A stretch of DNA of 64,000 nt. Origin: Neostapfia colusana. Its lineage: Eukaryota > Streptophyta > Magnoliopsida > Poales > Poaceae. The stretch is from NCBI GenBank assembly GCA_030760725.1, contig JASWHV010000003.1, forward strand, positions 58,480,517 to 58,544,516, given 5' to 3'. Below are positions 11,560 through 23,600 of this stretch, in pieces. The notes below the pieces were generated by a model. The model saw only the letters and a program-made list of their open reading frames with translations. It did not search any database and had not been told where the DNA came from. The translations under genes and the position numbers were made by a program. How positions within the stretch are numbered: position 1 is the stretch's first letter; every line of letters starts with the position of its first letter.

Positions 11560-11578
11560 CGAGACTGAGATACCAGGT
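11560..11578 (-). other. Primer-binding site region of F
   Basis: On the minus strand the 5' LTR ends ...CTTGACA and is followed by ACCTGGTATCTCAGTCTCG. The first bases (TGGTATC) match the usual initiator-Met PBS of plant gypsy elements, but the rest diverges, so the tRNA is uncertain. Confidence 0.5.
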
Positions 11579-11986
11579 TGTCAAGGGCAGCAATCCCGAG
11601 GGCAGGAGGACCTCGGCTATGTAGGTCGTAGCCGCTATCCGTGATGGCTGGCCGGGTTATACCCCCTTGCCGCCGTTCTTCGTCGGTGGGTTATTCCCCC
11701 TGCCGCCGGCTTAGGTAGAAGAGGAGAGGGGATAGATGGTAATATCTTTCTTATTCCCAAGTGTTTGATTACATGCCTATCTATAGCCTCCGGCTAAACC
11801 AAAAGGAGTAACAAACTCCACTAATTATTGATTACCAAAAATAGCTAAAATATCTCATACTTTCCCTCCTAGCCACTGTTGGAGATCGTGGCCTGCGTGC
11901 TTGCCGCGCGCGCAGCAGCGCATTCGTTGGCTCGACGCACGTCACGGGCCCTATGGCGCCTAGTGTAAACTTGTTTGAACATGACA
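11579..11986 (-). repeat. 5' LTR of F
   Basis: 408 bp, the pair of 6796-7203. Substitutions are spread over the whole length with no indels. The duplicated pol 3' end inside it is a by-product of the LTR containing coding sequence and is not a separate gene. Confidence 0.92.
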
Positions 11987-12824
11987 CAACCCCACACGTC
12001 AGTTCCTTCTTCCACGACCGCAGCCCCTCCTCTCTCTCTTCTCCCACCCGTTATTATCGCATGTGATCAAAACACTCCGTCCAAGTGCCGATTTGCTGCG
12101 CCTCTACTCCAACCGGCGCCCCCACAACCCGCGCCCCTTCCTACTCTATAAAACCAACCCATTGCCGACCATTTTTTCCACAGAAACCGCACTGAATTCT
12201 TCCCCGGTAAGAAAAACCACTCCATCCTCAATTCTTCGAAAACACCCTCTGATCTTCGGTTCTAACACCCTCTACGTCGTCACAAGGCCGCAAGGAGGGA
12301 TTATCAACAAAAATCTTCGAAGATCAGTGCTTGGAGAACCCTCCCGACGAACTTCGCCGGAATCCGCCACTGCTCACCGTCGCCAACACTCTTCCGGTTA
12401 CTTCGGGTTCAAAGGACCGCTCTAAGTAAGTTCCCCATGGCCTCCTCTTCATTTTGGAGTAGAAAAACCTAGGAAAGATGAAGAGAAACGGAAAACCGAA
12501 GGTTTTCCGGCGAACAGCCGCCAGTCGTTGGAGAAAAACGCGGCCGGGCTCAGAGAAGAAGGGTTAGGGGCGACGTGGCTCAATCTTGAGCGCCTGCACG
12601 AACGGCTTGGATTAGAAACCGCATAACGGTTTGATTATTTCAAATCAGAACCGTTCAGATCAGATCCAACGGCCCACATTTAAAATAGTTATAACCGTTG
12701 AGAATTTCACGGTTAGTCCCTCGGAGATTTGAATTAATATTAAACAGACCCTGTGCTTTACAGAATCAACCCTAAGCTTTATGGAAATTAGGAAATTCAC
12801 TATAAAATAGCTAAATAGCCCCTG
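11987..12824 (+). mobile_element. Probable continuation of gypsy G 3' LTR
   Basis: The sequence resumes after the F target duplication (caacc). A TATA box (tataaaa at 12147-12153) lies in a CT-rich promoter-like context followed by a leader with a possible splice-type GTAAGT at 12424. This is the layout of an LTR U3-R-U5. No second copy exists in the window to confirm it. The segment is cut at 12824/12825 by the terminus of element H. It holds one 120-codon open frame (12063-12425) without recognisable motifs. Confidence 0.45.
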
Positions 12825-15800
12825 TGTGGGGACCACCCCGTGGTTCACCCACTCCAAGATCGCATAGGGTGGTGCCGTGCAATGCGGCACCCAACAGACA
12901 CACGAAAAGAATAAATAACAACATACAAACTTTTATTTGATATAAAACAGCAGAAGTCTTTTTACAAAACCTATTCATACAGTGGAAGTAATATACATAT
13001 ATGGCCTCTCATCCTAGCTATGCAAAAGTGCAGCCGTCCAGCCCTGGGATGCTACACGCTAGCAGCAAGGAACCGGAGAATCACGGCGGCGTGCAGGGCT
13101 CCAGCTCGGCCGTGTACCCCGACGGGGACATCGCCTCGTCCTCGGAACCTTCCTCATAACTCTCACCTAAACACAGCTCAAATATTGCAACCGTGAGCAC
13201 GAAGGCTCAGCAAGTCTTAACCGTCAACCCTAGGCATGGAACTCTACGTGCAAGGATGTGTAAGGTAGGAAAGGACTTTGCAATAAAGACACGCCTATAA
13301 GTTGATCCTTACTTTCAGTTTTATAGCAGCAGTTTAATGAGCCTTAGGCAGCCCCCACATCGAAAGTCCACAATCAAACAAGAAACGCTTTCCTCCGATG
13401 TGGTGATGCCCAAAGTTGAATATAAACTTAATTAGCTCTATAACTACAGCACACAAGGTTTCAAGACATTACTAGTTCAATACAACATGTTCAGTTGGCT
13501 TATTTCACTTCTTACTACGTCACAGCGCAGTGAACAAGCGGGTATTCAAATAACCGTGAGGGACGGTGATTGCAATCAAGACACACCCGGATAACACGTT
13601 ACAAACACCCACTTTCAGAAGCGTGATTCCACACCCCTTCCTACTCTGTTGTATGCAACAACCTTTCAAAGGCAACCCAAATGCCGAACCGGTCCATATG
13701 TAACGGGTAGGAGGTCCCCGCGTGGAGCGTGATTGTGCCCACCGGCAGATTTACACCTTGCTACCCTCAACCCACTCCTATTTATGGTTGGGTAAGCCTC
13801 GACACCCAGGTTAACCAATTACATCGGTTTCCTGGTTCCCATATGCCAGTATGCATCCGGTACTGTTCGATACTTGTCCAACAGGGCCGCACACAGACGG
13901 TCCTCAACCGACACCAACAGGGCTAAGCACGTGAGACCTCTGCTCACTGCATCCTATCCCCCCTGCTGGGTCTCATTTTCACAACTTAAGCCATTTTCTA
14001 CCTCTTTTCATCCCATGTGATAAGTACTATCTAGCGAGTAGCTTCCAACTACTCGACTTCTACCGAGATCCTAAACATTAGCATGACATTCTCTACTCGT
14101 CGAGTTTGCAAACTACCCAACCCGTTATAGGATTTAAAAGGCTATGCAAGTGGGGTTTCAATCACCCTAACTCTAATGCAAACCTTCACCCTAGACATAA
14201 GTGATACAAATAAAAAGCTTTATAAAAGGTACTTAAGTGCAAACCGGGGCTTGCCTGGTTGCGAGTCAAACGGGAAGTTAGCTTCAGGTGGGAGGACGTC
14301 CAAAGGCTCCGGTGCGTCCTCAACTTCGGTCACTATTATGAAATGTAATAAAATACATGTGTAAGTATTAAGGATTTATAAGAATTGAACTTCTATTCAT
14401 AGCTACTGCTATTTAAAATCCTTAATTGGCTTTCAAAATTTTACATTGGATACTAGACTCTCTAAGGATGATTTGAGCCAAATTTAGAGACATGTCATTG
14501 CACAATGTAGTCTTTAAAATTCCTACAAGTACAATGCTTCTCTGAATTTAGAGCCCAATTCAGGAGCTTTGACATAGCTAATAGTGGAATATATGATTAG
14601 GGTATGTCTCCATGGTTCTAACAAAATTTGTTTCACCATTTTTGGAGCTACCATCAGAGAGGTATGAATTTTTGAACTTGGACAGGAGTTCTGAAAAAGC
14701 TTCTGTTTAAATTTGAATTTCCAAATAAGGGCTGAACTTGGGAAGGCAGTTTAGCCTAGAAAATGATCTCCAATGAAGCCCAAATTTTTACTGTAGATCA
14801 GTAACTATGGAAAGGACTAGCTTCCCAAATTTGGGAATATTTCATAAAGAATTGCACCTGTAATAAATCCCCAAAGGATTTATTAAAAACAATTATACAG
14901 ATATTCCTGGGTATTTTCATAGCCTAAAATTGGTTTCCCTGTGAAGTACTCCTCATGAGGAATCCAACAAAATTGGTCTCACTCTTTTTGGAGTTTTCTA
15001 CACAAAGTTATGGGCTTGTAAAGATCAGCTAATTCCTGGAATTATTTCTCTAATAGAAACTTCAAATAATTGGGCGGGGCCCACGGTTTTAAATCGGACC
15101 AGTGAGATTTCGGCAACACTGGGGGCTACGGAGTTAACCCGTGCAGCCACAGACGATCCCGAGCTGCACCCCGATCCGGCGCCTACCCGGTCCCACTGAC
15201 AGGTGGGGCAGGCCCCCACCTTCTTCTACCTCGCGCCAAACAGAGGAGTCCGCGGCGGTTGCTCCGGTGAGGGTGGCGGGAACAGCTCTCTCGGCCATCT
15301 CCGGGGCCTAAACTCACCGCTCCCCCATATTTAACCGCGCTGAGCACTTTGGGTGGGTCGTCGGCGGCCGTAGTTCACTGGAAACCACCGCGCACCGGTG
15401 ACAGCAATGTTTTGCACTCCGGTGAGATCTGGAGCCCTCATACCTCCACCAAATGATCGGTTCTCGGGCTCTAGAGCACCAGTGGAGGGAGTAGAAGCTC
15501 GACATGGGGTCTAAACTGATCGAGGATCGCTGGAACCCTATCGGCACCGTGCGCTAGAGGTGGTCCGGCGGTGCGCCATGATCAAGACGTGGAAATTTTC
15601 CCTCTACACCCCATATATAGGTCTAAAATCGAGGGAGGAAGTGCGCCAAGTAGTTAGGAAGCTTCGTGCACAGTTTTAATCAATGAGAACATGAATTAAC
15701 GACGAAATTGGCAAATTCCTACCTCGGGGTCAGTTTGTACCGTCCGGGAGAAAAACCCGAAATTCTTCTGCTGTGATCAACGTCCAGGGCTGAGCTTTGG

Positions 15801-16871
15801 GCTCGAGCAGCTGGGGTCGAGGATGCGCCGAGGGGCTGACTTGTTTTGCCGTGATCTTGCTTGGTGTGAGCTGTCCACGGTGACCTCCCTCGGTTCTTCC
15901 ACGTTCACCCGAGGATCGAGGCTAATTTGCCAATTTCTGGAGCGATCACGCTCGGGACAGGAAAAGAGAGGTGCTGGATGGCTAGAGCACTGGTGGGCGC
16001 AGCTCTTCGCTGTTGGGCGCTCGAGCAACCGAGCTCAGTAGCTGCGGCATGATCGGGAGGAACGGCGGCGGTGTTCTGGGCGAAAGAAACGGCTGAGGCG
16101 CGAGTTATAGCTGGGGGAGAAGTGAAACAGCTCCGGCGCACCCCTTGCCGTGATCCAACCAAGCAACCGAGGCAGCAGGAGGTGGCGCGGGCTCTCCCTC
16201 ATGCGCGGGTTCAACCGAGAGCTGGTGCACTCCCGCTGTTCGACCACCGTCGGCTGAGGCGGCAGCACTTGGGTGTGGCTGACAATTGGCCCCCACCATT
16301 TCTAATTCTTATCCAATTTTCTCTGATATTTTACCCCAGAAACTCAACATTTAAGGCTAGACTTTCACACCAAGTTAAGGTTTGAATTTGCTGAATTCAA
16401 ATGGTTTGAATTCTGGTGTGAAATTTGGATGTGGTTTGATCATTTGAATTTGAGAAGGAGTTTGAATTCTCCACTTTATATTGCCTCAAAAATATAGCAA
16501 ACCAACTCCAAAGTTTCCAATTTTTGGCATGGCTGCTTATTAAAAGGTGGAGAACACATTTGTGAAACCCAATTTTCAAATTGAGGGAATTGGAATTTGA
16601 AACTGAATTTGAAATTCAGAATAGAGGGCTTTTCCTTTTTAATCCCAAACAAATATAGAAACTCCTCCAAATGAGCTGAAATTTGGAAGGGTGCATATTT
16701 GGTGTATGAAAATGCAATCTGTGCATTTAGATCCCCGTGTTTGGAAGTTTTGAGAAGTCTAAACCCTCACTTTGGACTTACACCATTGTAATTCAAAGTT
16801 TTAATTCTCCTCATTTTTCATAAGTGTACATGAGCTGAATTTTCTTGCTACCACTTTTGGGGATTTTACAT
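12825..16871 (-). repeat. Long (~4 kb) 3' LTR of H
   Basis: On the minus strand it starts TGTAAAATCCCC at 16871, after a GGGGGGAGGGA polypurine tract, and ends GGTCCCCACA at 12825. It contains a GC-rich block (about 15,100-16,290) near the middle of U3 and a U5 side with blocks shared with K and D. Short open frames inside it show no protein motif and differ between related LTRs, so I do not call genes. Confidence 0.78.
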
Positions 16872-17132
16872 CCCTCCCCCCTTAAAAAGAATCTCGTCCC
16901 GAGATTCCAAAGGAAAAGCAAAGTGGGGAAAAACTTTACCGGGTATATGATGATAGCAAGCCTGGATAATACGTTCGTAGATAATCCTCGCTTTCCCATG
17001 TCGCCTCATCAGCGGTATGGTTACTCCACAAGACCTTGTAGAACCGTAAGGTCCGGTTTCTTGTGGCACGAGTCTTTTCATCGATGATCCGGATTGGATA
17101 CTCCGTGTACGTGAGGTCCGGTTGAAGAACTT

Positions 17133-18437
17133 CTATGTCTTCTGTGCGGATTTTAGGCGGATTTTAGCAGAGGGCTTGAGGCACTTCCGCAGCTGAGAGA
17201 TGTGGAAGACATTGTGAATCCCTGCGAGCGACGCCGGTAAATCCAAGCGATAGGCCACGGGTCCGCATCTTTCAATGACGGTGAACGGATCAATGAACCG
17301 CGGCGCAAGTTTACCCTTCACTCCGAAGCGGTGAACTCCCTTCATCGGAGACACACGAACATAAACAGGGTCCCCGATGTCAAAGTGGAGGGGGCGGCGT
17401 CTTTTATCCACATAGCTCTTCTGACGAGATTGAGCAGCCTTGAGATTGGCTTGTATTACTCGCACTCGTTCTTCAGCCTCATTCACAAGTACAATGCCGT
17501 AGATAACTCGCTCGCCAGACTCACAACAATTGAGAGGTGTGCGACATTTCTGGCCGTAGAGAGCTTCATACGGCGCTATCTTGATGCTAGCTTGATAGCC
17601 ATTGTTGTAAGAAAATTCCGCCAACGGCAAATGATCGTCCCAATTCTTGCCGTGGTGGATGGCACAAGCGCGTAGCATGTCTTCAAGCACTTGGTTCACC
17701 CGTTCAGTTTGACCATCTGTCTGCGGGTGATACGCGGAGCTTCGGATCAGTTTGGTCCCCAATGATGCGTGCAGCTGTTCCCAGAACCGAGAGACGAACA
17801 GCGCACCGCGATCTGAAATGATGGAGCGGGGAACACCGTGCAAACACAAGATCCTTGCAATGTACAGCTCCGCATATTGCTTGGCCACGTACTTTGTATG
17901 TACGGGGATAAAATGAGCCGACTTGGTTAGTCGATCGACTATTACCCAAATCGAGTCATGCTTGTGAGATGTGAGAGGTAAACCAACAATGAAGTCCATG
18001 CTGATATCCTCCCACTTCCACGTCAGAATATTCAATGGTTGTAGCTGTCCGGCTTTACGCATATGGTCGGCTTTCACATGCCGACTCGTATCACATTCAG
18101 ATACGTACTTTGTGATTTCTCTTTTCATCCGTGTCCACCAAAACCTGGTTTTCAGATCTTGGTACATCTTGTTGCTGCCCGGATGAATAGAATATTTGGA
18201 CAAATGAGTTTCGTCCAAGATTTTCTTCCGAAGCTTCATGTCATAGGGTACCACTATACGGTCTTTAAACCACACAGTGTCGTGTTCATCTCTTCGGAAG
18301 CATTTCATTTCGCCATTCTTCATCCTCCTCCGAATGTGCGACATTCCCATGTCCTTCTTCTGAGCTTTCATAATCTCCTCTCTTATGGTTGGGATCAGAG
18401 CAAGATTATATAACACCCCATATGGAACCAAGTACAA
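17133..18437 (-). pseudogene. H integrase and C-terminal pol fragment
   Basis: An open frame of 434 codons. It begins within the linker (VPYGVLYNLALIPTI), then the zinc-binding region (HLSKYSIHPGSNKMYQDLK...CDTSRHVKADHM), where the second Cys of the usual CDTC pair is Ser. The integrase core has D, D, E at SMDFIVGLP, SDRGALFVSRF and GQTERVNQ. The tail has RFIDPFTVIERCGPVAYRLDLP and IHNVFHISQLRKCLKP. The frame is free of stops but has lost everything upstream, so the gene is a fragment. It ends 260 bp before the LTR and lacks the chromodomain-like end that D retains. Confidence 0.85.
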
Positions 18438-18592
18438 ACTTATGATGTCTTATGATGTAATATAATGTTACACGTTGATCCTGACATGTAATATAATGAT
18501 ATTTCACTATTGTCGGCACATGTATAAGTCAACTAATTCTAGCATAATGTGATAATACGACCAGGTGTTTCTTATGAAAAATCAGATGTGAC

Positions 18593-18827
18593 AATGTACT
18601 GCAAGATCACCTGCGTCTCGCAGATGGGCTTCCCGTTGTGGATCAGGACGGGCACCGGTTTGTGCACCGGGTTGTAGCTCAGGAGGAGAGCTCACTCTTG
18701 TTCCCTAGGTCTCCTCGACGTAGTCGTAGCTCAGGCCCTTGAGGCCGAGCGCAAGTTTCACTCTGGTGACGAATGGGCTCGCCCACTGTCCGACCAGCTT
18801 CATCTGGCTGCAGGTTCCTCCGGTCAT
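18593..18827 (-). pseudogene. Tau-class glutathione S-transferase, first-exon relic 1
   Basis: From an ATG at 18827 the minus strand reads MTGGTCSQMKLVGQWASPF, then VTRVKLALGLKGLSYDYVEE. After a stop (TAG) and small frame disturbances it resumes as SYNPVHKPVPVLIHNGKPI, then CETQVILQYI. This is the thioredoxin-fold N-terminal domain of plant tau-class GSTs: the SPF motif carries the catalytic Ser, and the NPVHK-PVLIHNG segment contacts glutathione. The C-terminal helical domain is absent; downstream sequence is unrelated and then element H begins. The family call is by motif recall. It is a dead fragment: two stops and a frame break within 78 codons. Confidence 0.8.
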
Positions 18828-19837
18828 CTCCTACTATGGATGCGTGTCAGCTTGTGCTTGTGCCTGGCCTGCCCGCGCGTGTGTCCTAGCTTCGGAGCTG
18901 TCCTCTGTTGGATGATTTATTGGGGATCGAGGTCTGAGAAGGTGTGATTGTTGTACTGGTACGGTCAACGGAAACACCCAACACCCATGCGTCACGCAGG
19001 ATGCTTGTGCCTATTTTTGTACTGTGTGCAATAGCTTTTATAAAGCTGATGCTTATTCAAGTGTTCGAGAGTTATTTATTTTGGTTCACCTTCTAGGGGC
19101 CGATTAATTACATGCTTATCTCCAGCTTGTAGAAAGCATATAGAGTATTCTGTATGGTTTGCTTGGCGGCCAAGCTGTTGTGTTTCAAACACAGAGATCT
19201 CATCCTCATATCTCTAAGCTGATGTGGTTCAAACTAGTAGACGCATCCTTCCGGCAACTTCTTTTCCCCAAAAACCTGTTTCATAAGTTTTCATAATGTT
19301 TTCATAAACTTTTCATGGTAAGATTTTCTCAAATATTTTACAAACATTACAAATAAAGTTTTCTAAAAGTTACCCATAACCCTTTTGTTTTCAAAATTTT
19401 TAGGAGAAACAAAAGAGGAAAGGTTAAACTTCAGCAGCAGTGGCTCTGCACTCCGGGTCATGCTCCGAGCTACTCATCTTTAGTTAAGCCTCTTTATCAA
19501 TCCTATTCTCAGATTGATCAATCCGTTGATCGATCGATCGAGAGGGAGAGAGAAGTACATACGTTCCAGAAAAAAACTCGATAAAACCCTATGTTGTCTA
19601 CCCCTTGAAGGCTTCGGGGAACGATTTGCTACTTGATAAGATCAGGAGTAATGAACGATTTTTAAGTCCAGACTTTGTTTTAGAAGAAATATCAGTCCCT
19701 GACCCCGATCGAACACCAATTGCGTGAGAAAGAAATGCACAACTCTTTCCCAGATACAAATCATTTAAAATGTTGATATGTTTCATTTATAATATGACAT
19801 GGTGATCTACCAATTTCAACAAAAATATATTTGAAAA

Positions 19838-19937
19838 TAGAGACAGAGCCTTGAGACAGCGCAAATTTCGCTCTTGTGACGAATGGGCTTGCCTACTGTC
19901 CAAGCAACTTATTAAGCTCGCCGTTTATTCCGGCCAT
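19838..19937 (-). pseudogene. Tau-class glutathione S-transferase, first-exon relic 2
   Basis: From an ATG at 19937 the minus strand reads MAGINGELNKLLGQ, a stop, then ASPFVTRAKFAL. A two-base loss follows and then LKALS, matching the same part of relic 1 (SPFVTRVKLALGLKGLS). Homology ends at about 19,838. The shared upstream sequence to about 20,095 indicates a tandem duplication of the gene and promoter region, not two independent captures. Confidence 0.72.
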
Positions 19938-20280
19938 CTCCAACTGTGGGTGCCCGGCTGTGTAATGGTTCTAGGCTTCTACCGTTGGAGCTTCTGTCCG
20001 GTACTGTATTCTTTATCTGGCTTGGTGGTCCGAGTTAGTAAAGCTTGCAGTAGTATGGTCAATGAAGGCGTGCGTCATACATAGGATAGGCAGGGCTTCA
20101 AAACTTTTCTTAAGCTTTGACTGTAAAAAGAAACTAGCAAGTAATTAATAATATTATGTCGTCGTGGATCATTGATTTATTCTTTTTTCGTTATTGCTAT
20201 TTTTTCCTTCCCCAGACCCTACATGTGTGAGAGTATTCGGCATTGGGTACACCTTTTTTTGTTGTTGCTCTTTTCTCTAT

Positions 20281-20598
20281 TGTTGGTAAGTCTGACATGT
20301 CTTTTAACTGCATTTGTTCATTGCATAATTGTCTGAATAATTGGCATAGTAGACTGCATACAGAAACTTGTGGTGGCCATGGCACATGTTGATCCGAGTT
20401 TTTCTCTGGGCGACGAAGTCATCAGGCGTGGGCACATCTGTTGTGGGCACGTCTCATAAAAGTAGGCATGTTTGTTTGTACTCGTTGCATTATAAATAGA
20501 AGAATAGAAAATGATGCACTCTGTTAACGCAGTGCAAAAACCAGAGTTCTTCTGTTCATAGCGTCTAGAGTGAGATTCCAGCGTAATCAAGTCCAACA
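20281..20598 (+). repeat. 5' LTR of copia A
   Basis: 318 bp with TGTTGG...CCAACA ends. A TATA box (tataaata) lies at 20491-20498. It lacks about 31 bp (after 'catacagaa') that the 3' LTR retains, and differs again around 'ctgttgtgggcacgtct' where the 3' LTR is shorter. Confidence 0.9.
20491..20498 (+). promoter_or_regulatory. TATA box of copia A LTR
   Basis: tataaata about 107 bp before the LTR end, the expected position for the U3/R promoter of a short copia LTR. The corresponding part is missing from the truncated 3' LTR. Confidence 0.6.
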
Positions 20599-20613
20599 AT
20601 TGGCATCAGAGTT
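20599..20613 (+). other. Primer-binding site of copia A
   Basis: attggcatcagagttg directly follows the LTR end. It resembles the TTGGTATCAGAGC-type initiator-Met PBS of plant copia elements with small changes. Confidence 0.7.
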
Positions 20614-20624
20614 GTGGTTGATTG

Positions 20625-23600
20625 ATGACGACTCGATCGCGCTCTCCTGACAACGAGATCAGCGGCCGTGGAAGGTCTCCGTCGCGTAGAACGCGGGGAG
20701 GTCGCGGCAGGCGAACTATCCACTACTTACAAAGACTAACTACAATGACTGGGCATTGTTGATGAAGATAAAGCTGGAGGCGCGACTACTCTGGACAGCT
20801 GTTGATCCCGGCGACGTCGACTTTCAGGTGGACCGCATGGCGCTCGACGCCATTTGCAGTGCGGTACCGCCTGAGCTGATCTCTGCACTCGCGACCAAGC
20901 CGTCGGCGAGGGAGGCATGGAACAGCATCAGGACCATGAGGATTGGCGGGGATCGAGTTCGCAAGGCGAGCTCACAGAAGCTCCGAAGGGAGTATGAACA
21001 GGTGGCGTTCCATGACGGCGAGTCTGTTGAAGACTTCTCCATGCGGCTGACAACCCTGACCAACCAGCTGGCAGCACTGGGTGACCCAGAGCCCGACGAC
21101 AAGATCGTGGAGAAATACCTGCGCGCCGCATGACCGAGGTATCACCAACTGGTTGTCTCAATTGAAACTCTGCTCGACATCGCATCTTTTTCGGTGGAGG
21201 AGGTCACGGCGTGACTGAAGGCCATCGAGGATGATGGAGACCACATCGGCGACCGACGCGACGGGGAGAAACTCTATCTCACCGAAGAAGAATGGCTCGA
21301 GCGCTACAAGCAGAAGGATCCAGGGGGCAATCGTCACGGCGGCACCTCCGGCAGCCGCGGCAGAGAACGCGGCGGGAAGAAGATGACCACGTCAAATTCG
21401 AGCTCGGGTCGTAATGGGCCGAATCCAAGACGTGGGAACGACAAGTGCCACTCTTGTGGAAAGATTGGGCATTGGGCCAGAGAATGTCGCAGCAGGCCCA
21501 GACGTGAGGAATAAGCCCACGTGGCTGAAGAAGATGAGGATACCCTCTTGCTGGCCCACGCCGTAGTGAAGGACTCAGTCGCCCTGAATCTCTCTCGAAA
21601 AGCGGCGGAGCCAACGAAGCAGGCAGCGGAGGCGGCGCAGCAATGGCCAATCACCACCTCGTCGGTGCCCATGCGGCGCGTTGATCTGGAGGAGAAAGAT
21701 GTGTATGCGGTGCTGGGAGACAAGGGAAGAGGAGACCCCAAGCGATGGATCTTCGACACCGGGGCCTCCAACCACATGACCGGCGTCAAAGAAGCCTTCG
21801 TGAACCTCGAAACCGGCATCATCGGCACAGTTCGGCGACGGCTCCGTTGTGCAGATCGAGGGCTGTGGCACCATCCTCTTCGCGTGCAAGAACGGAGAGC
21901 ACCGGATCCTTGTCAATACCTACTATATTCCGCGTCTTACCGCGAACATCGTCAGCTGCGGTCAACTTGATGAATATGGATTCCAGATTCACATTGAGCA
22001 AGGGGTCATGAGGATTCGTGATGAGAGGATGCGACTACTTGCGAAGATCTGGCGCAGCACTGGGTGGCTGTACGTGCTCGACATCACCATTGCAAGGCCG
22101 GTCTGTCTGGCGGCGTGCGCCGGGGAAGACGCCTGGAGGTGGAACGCTCGCTTTGGTCACATAAACTTTGAATCTCTGCGGAAGATGGGACGAGAAGAGC
22201 TGGTGCGTGGCCTCCCCATCCTGTCTCAAGTGAACAAGCTCTATGAAGTGGTCTTGCCGACAAGCAGCGTAGGACACCATTCCCGCGTCAAGCCCTTCGG
22301 CGAGCTGTGGAGCTTTTGGAGCTGGTACATGGAGACATTTGTGGCCCCATCTCTCCGACAACACCAAGTGGTAATCGGTACTTCCTCTTGCTTGTTGACG
22401 ATTACAGTAGATACATGTGGATTGTGTTGCTCCCCACCAAGGATTGCGCACCAGCAGCCATCAAGTGTATTCAAGCGGCAGCAGAGAAGAAAAGTGGCAA
22501 TCACTTGCGTGCCCTGCGTACTGATCGCGGGGGCGAATTCACGGCGAACCATTTCAAGGATTACTTCGCGGAATTGGGTATTCAACGTCAGCTCACTGCA
22601 CCATACTCACCTCCTCAGAATGGTGTCGTCGAGCAAAGGAACCAGACTGTGGTAGGGGTAGCAAGGTGTATGCTCAAGGCCAAGCGACTCCCTAGCACAT
22701 TCTGGGGGGGGGCAGTTGTGATGGCGGTGTATGTTCTCAACCGGTCAACATCAAAAGGTGCAGGAGGCAGGACACCGTATGAGCTTTGGACTGGGAGCAC
22801 GCCATCAGTTCAGCATCTGCGGACCTTTGGATGTGTGGCCCATATGAAGGACACACAACCTCATTTGCGGAAACTTGAAAACAGGAGCAGGCCTATGATC
22901 TTCCTGGGTTATGAGGCTGGATCAATGACCTATCGTGTGTACGGTCCAACAACCAAGGATGTCCTCGTCACACGAGATGTGGTGTTCTATCAAGAGGCAA
23001 GCTGGAATTGGGATAGAGACAAGATTGATAGTGAGTTCATCATCAGTTCTGTGGGTGTTGACCCACCTGAGGTAGTGCTCACGTGCCATGAAGAACAAGC
23101 GGTGAGCCCTGCTTCAGGAGCAAGTCAGGCGTCTCCAGGCTCTGCACCACGTTCTGCCTCACCAGCTTTGGAGCACCCACTTCCAGAACCTGAAGTTGAG
23201 CTTGCATCACTACCTGCAGGAGGAGAGGTGGAATTGGATGTGGATCACGATGACGGCGCACCACTAAGGTTCCGCACACTGCGGAACATTGATGATGCAG
23301 GACCAGCTTTCAGGCTCGCACAATCTGGACATGCGGGGAATATATTACTGGCGGACACTGATGAACCGGCATCGTTCCAAGAGGCACAGGAGCACGTCTG
23401 CTGGCGACAAGCCATGCTCGATGAGATGAAGGCGACCGAGGCGAACGAGACCTGGGAGTTGGTGGAAGCTCCGACCGGATTTTGCCCAATCGGTCTTAAG
23501 TGGGTATTCAAGATAAAAAGAGACGCCGCCGGCAACATCAACAAATACAAGGCGCAGCTGGTGGCAAAAGGGTACGTGCAGCAACAGGGAGTAGACTTCG

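Larger units (their letters stand above)
6796..11986 (-). mobile_element. Complete chromodomain gypsy element F (chromovirus)
   Basis: A full minus-strand LTR retrotransposon of 5191 bp. Its two LTRs (6796-7203 and 11579-11986) are each 408 bp with TGTCA...TGACA termini, and it is flanked by taacc / caacc. By eye the LTRs differ at about 19 sites (roughly 5%), so this is not a very recent insertion. The small size, short LTRs and chromodomain-like C-terminus fit a compact Reina-like chromovirus lineage; the lineage is an inference. Gag-pol is broken by two frameshifts and one nonsense codon. Confidence 0.92.
12825..18437 (-). mobile_element. gypsy element H, 5'-truncated (3' LTR plus integrase)
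   Basis: A minus-strand gypsy remnant: a ~4.05-kb LTR (12825-16871), its polypurine tract, and 1.3 kb of integrase coding sequence. The 5' LTR, gag, protease, RT and RNase H are missing. The break at about 18437 falls in the RNase H-integrase linker, judged by comparison with element D. The LTR ends match those of D (start TGTAAAA(T/G)(C/T)CC; end ...TGTTGGGTGCCGCAT...), so H and D are of one superfamily. No TSD can be tested. Confidence 0.82.
18438..20280. other. Low-copy-like segment with duplicated GST relics
   Basis: This is the only stretch in the window with host-gene traces. Two homologous blocks (about 18,590-19,060 and 19,838-20,095) each hold the start of a tau-class GST exon on the minus strand and its upstream region. 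The upstream parts share ggtcaa(c/t)g(g/a)a...(c/t)(a/g)tgcgtca(c/t)(g/a)ca(g/t)(g/a)gat. Between them are AT-rich sequences and a short atcgatcgatcg run (19,533) with no recognisable gene. Confidence 0.5.

Noticed and set aside
11832..12047. An apparent extra copy of the F pol C-terminus beyond the right LTR, suggesting a second LTR-int-LTR-int array
   Set aside because: The polypurine tract and equal 408-bp lengths show that the pol end is part of the LTR, so the duplicate is the 5' LTR itself. The element is simple and complete.
20207..20280. ccttccccagaccctacatgtgtgagag...ggtacaccttttttt as the 3' end of a tRNA-derived SINE
   Set aside because: The string and T-run are suggestive of grass SINE tails, but no A/B box promoter or TSD could be made out, so it is not listed.
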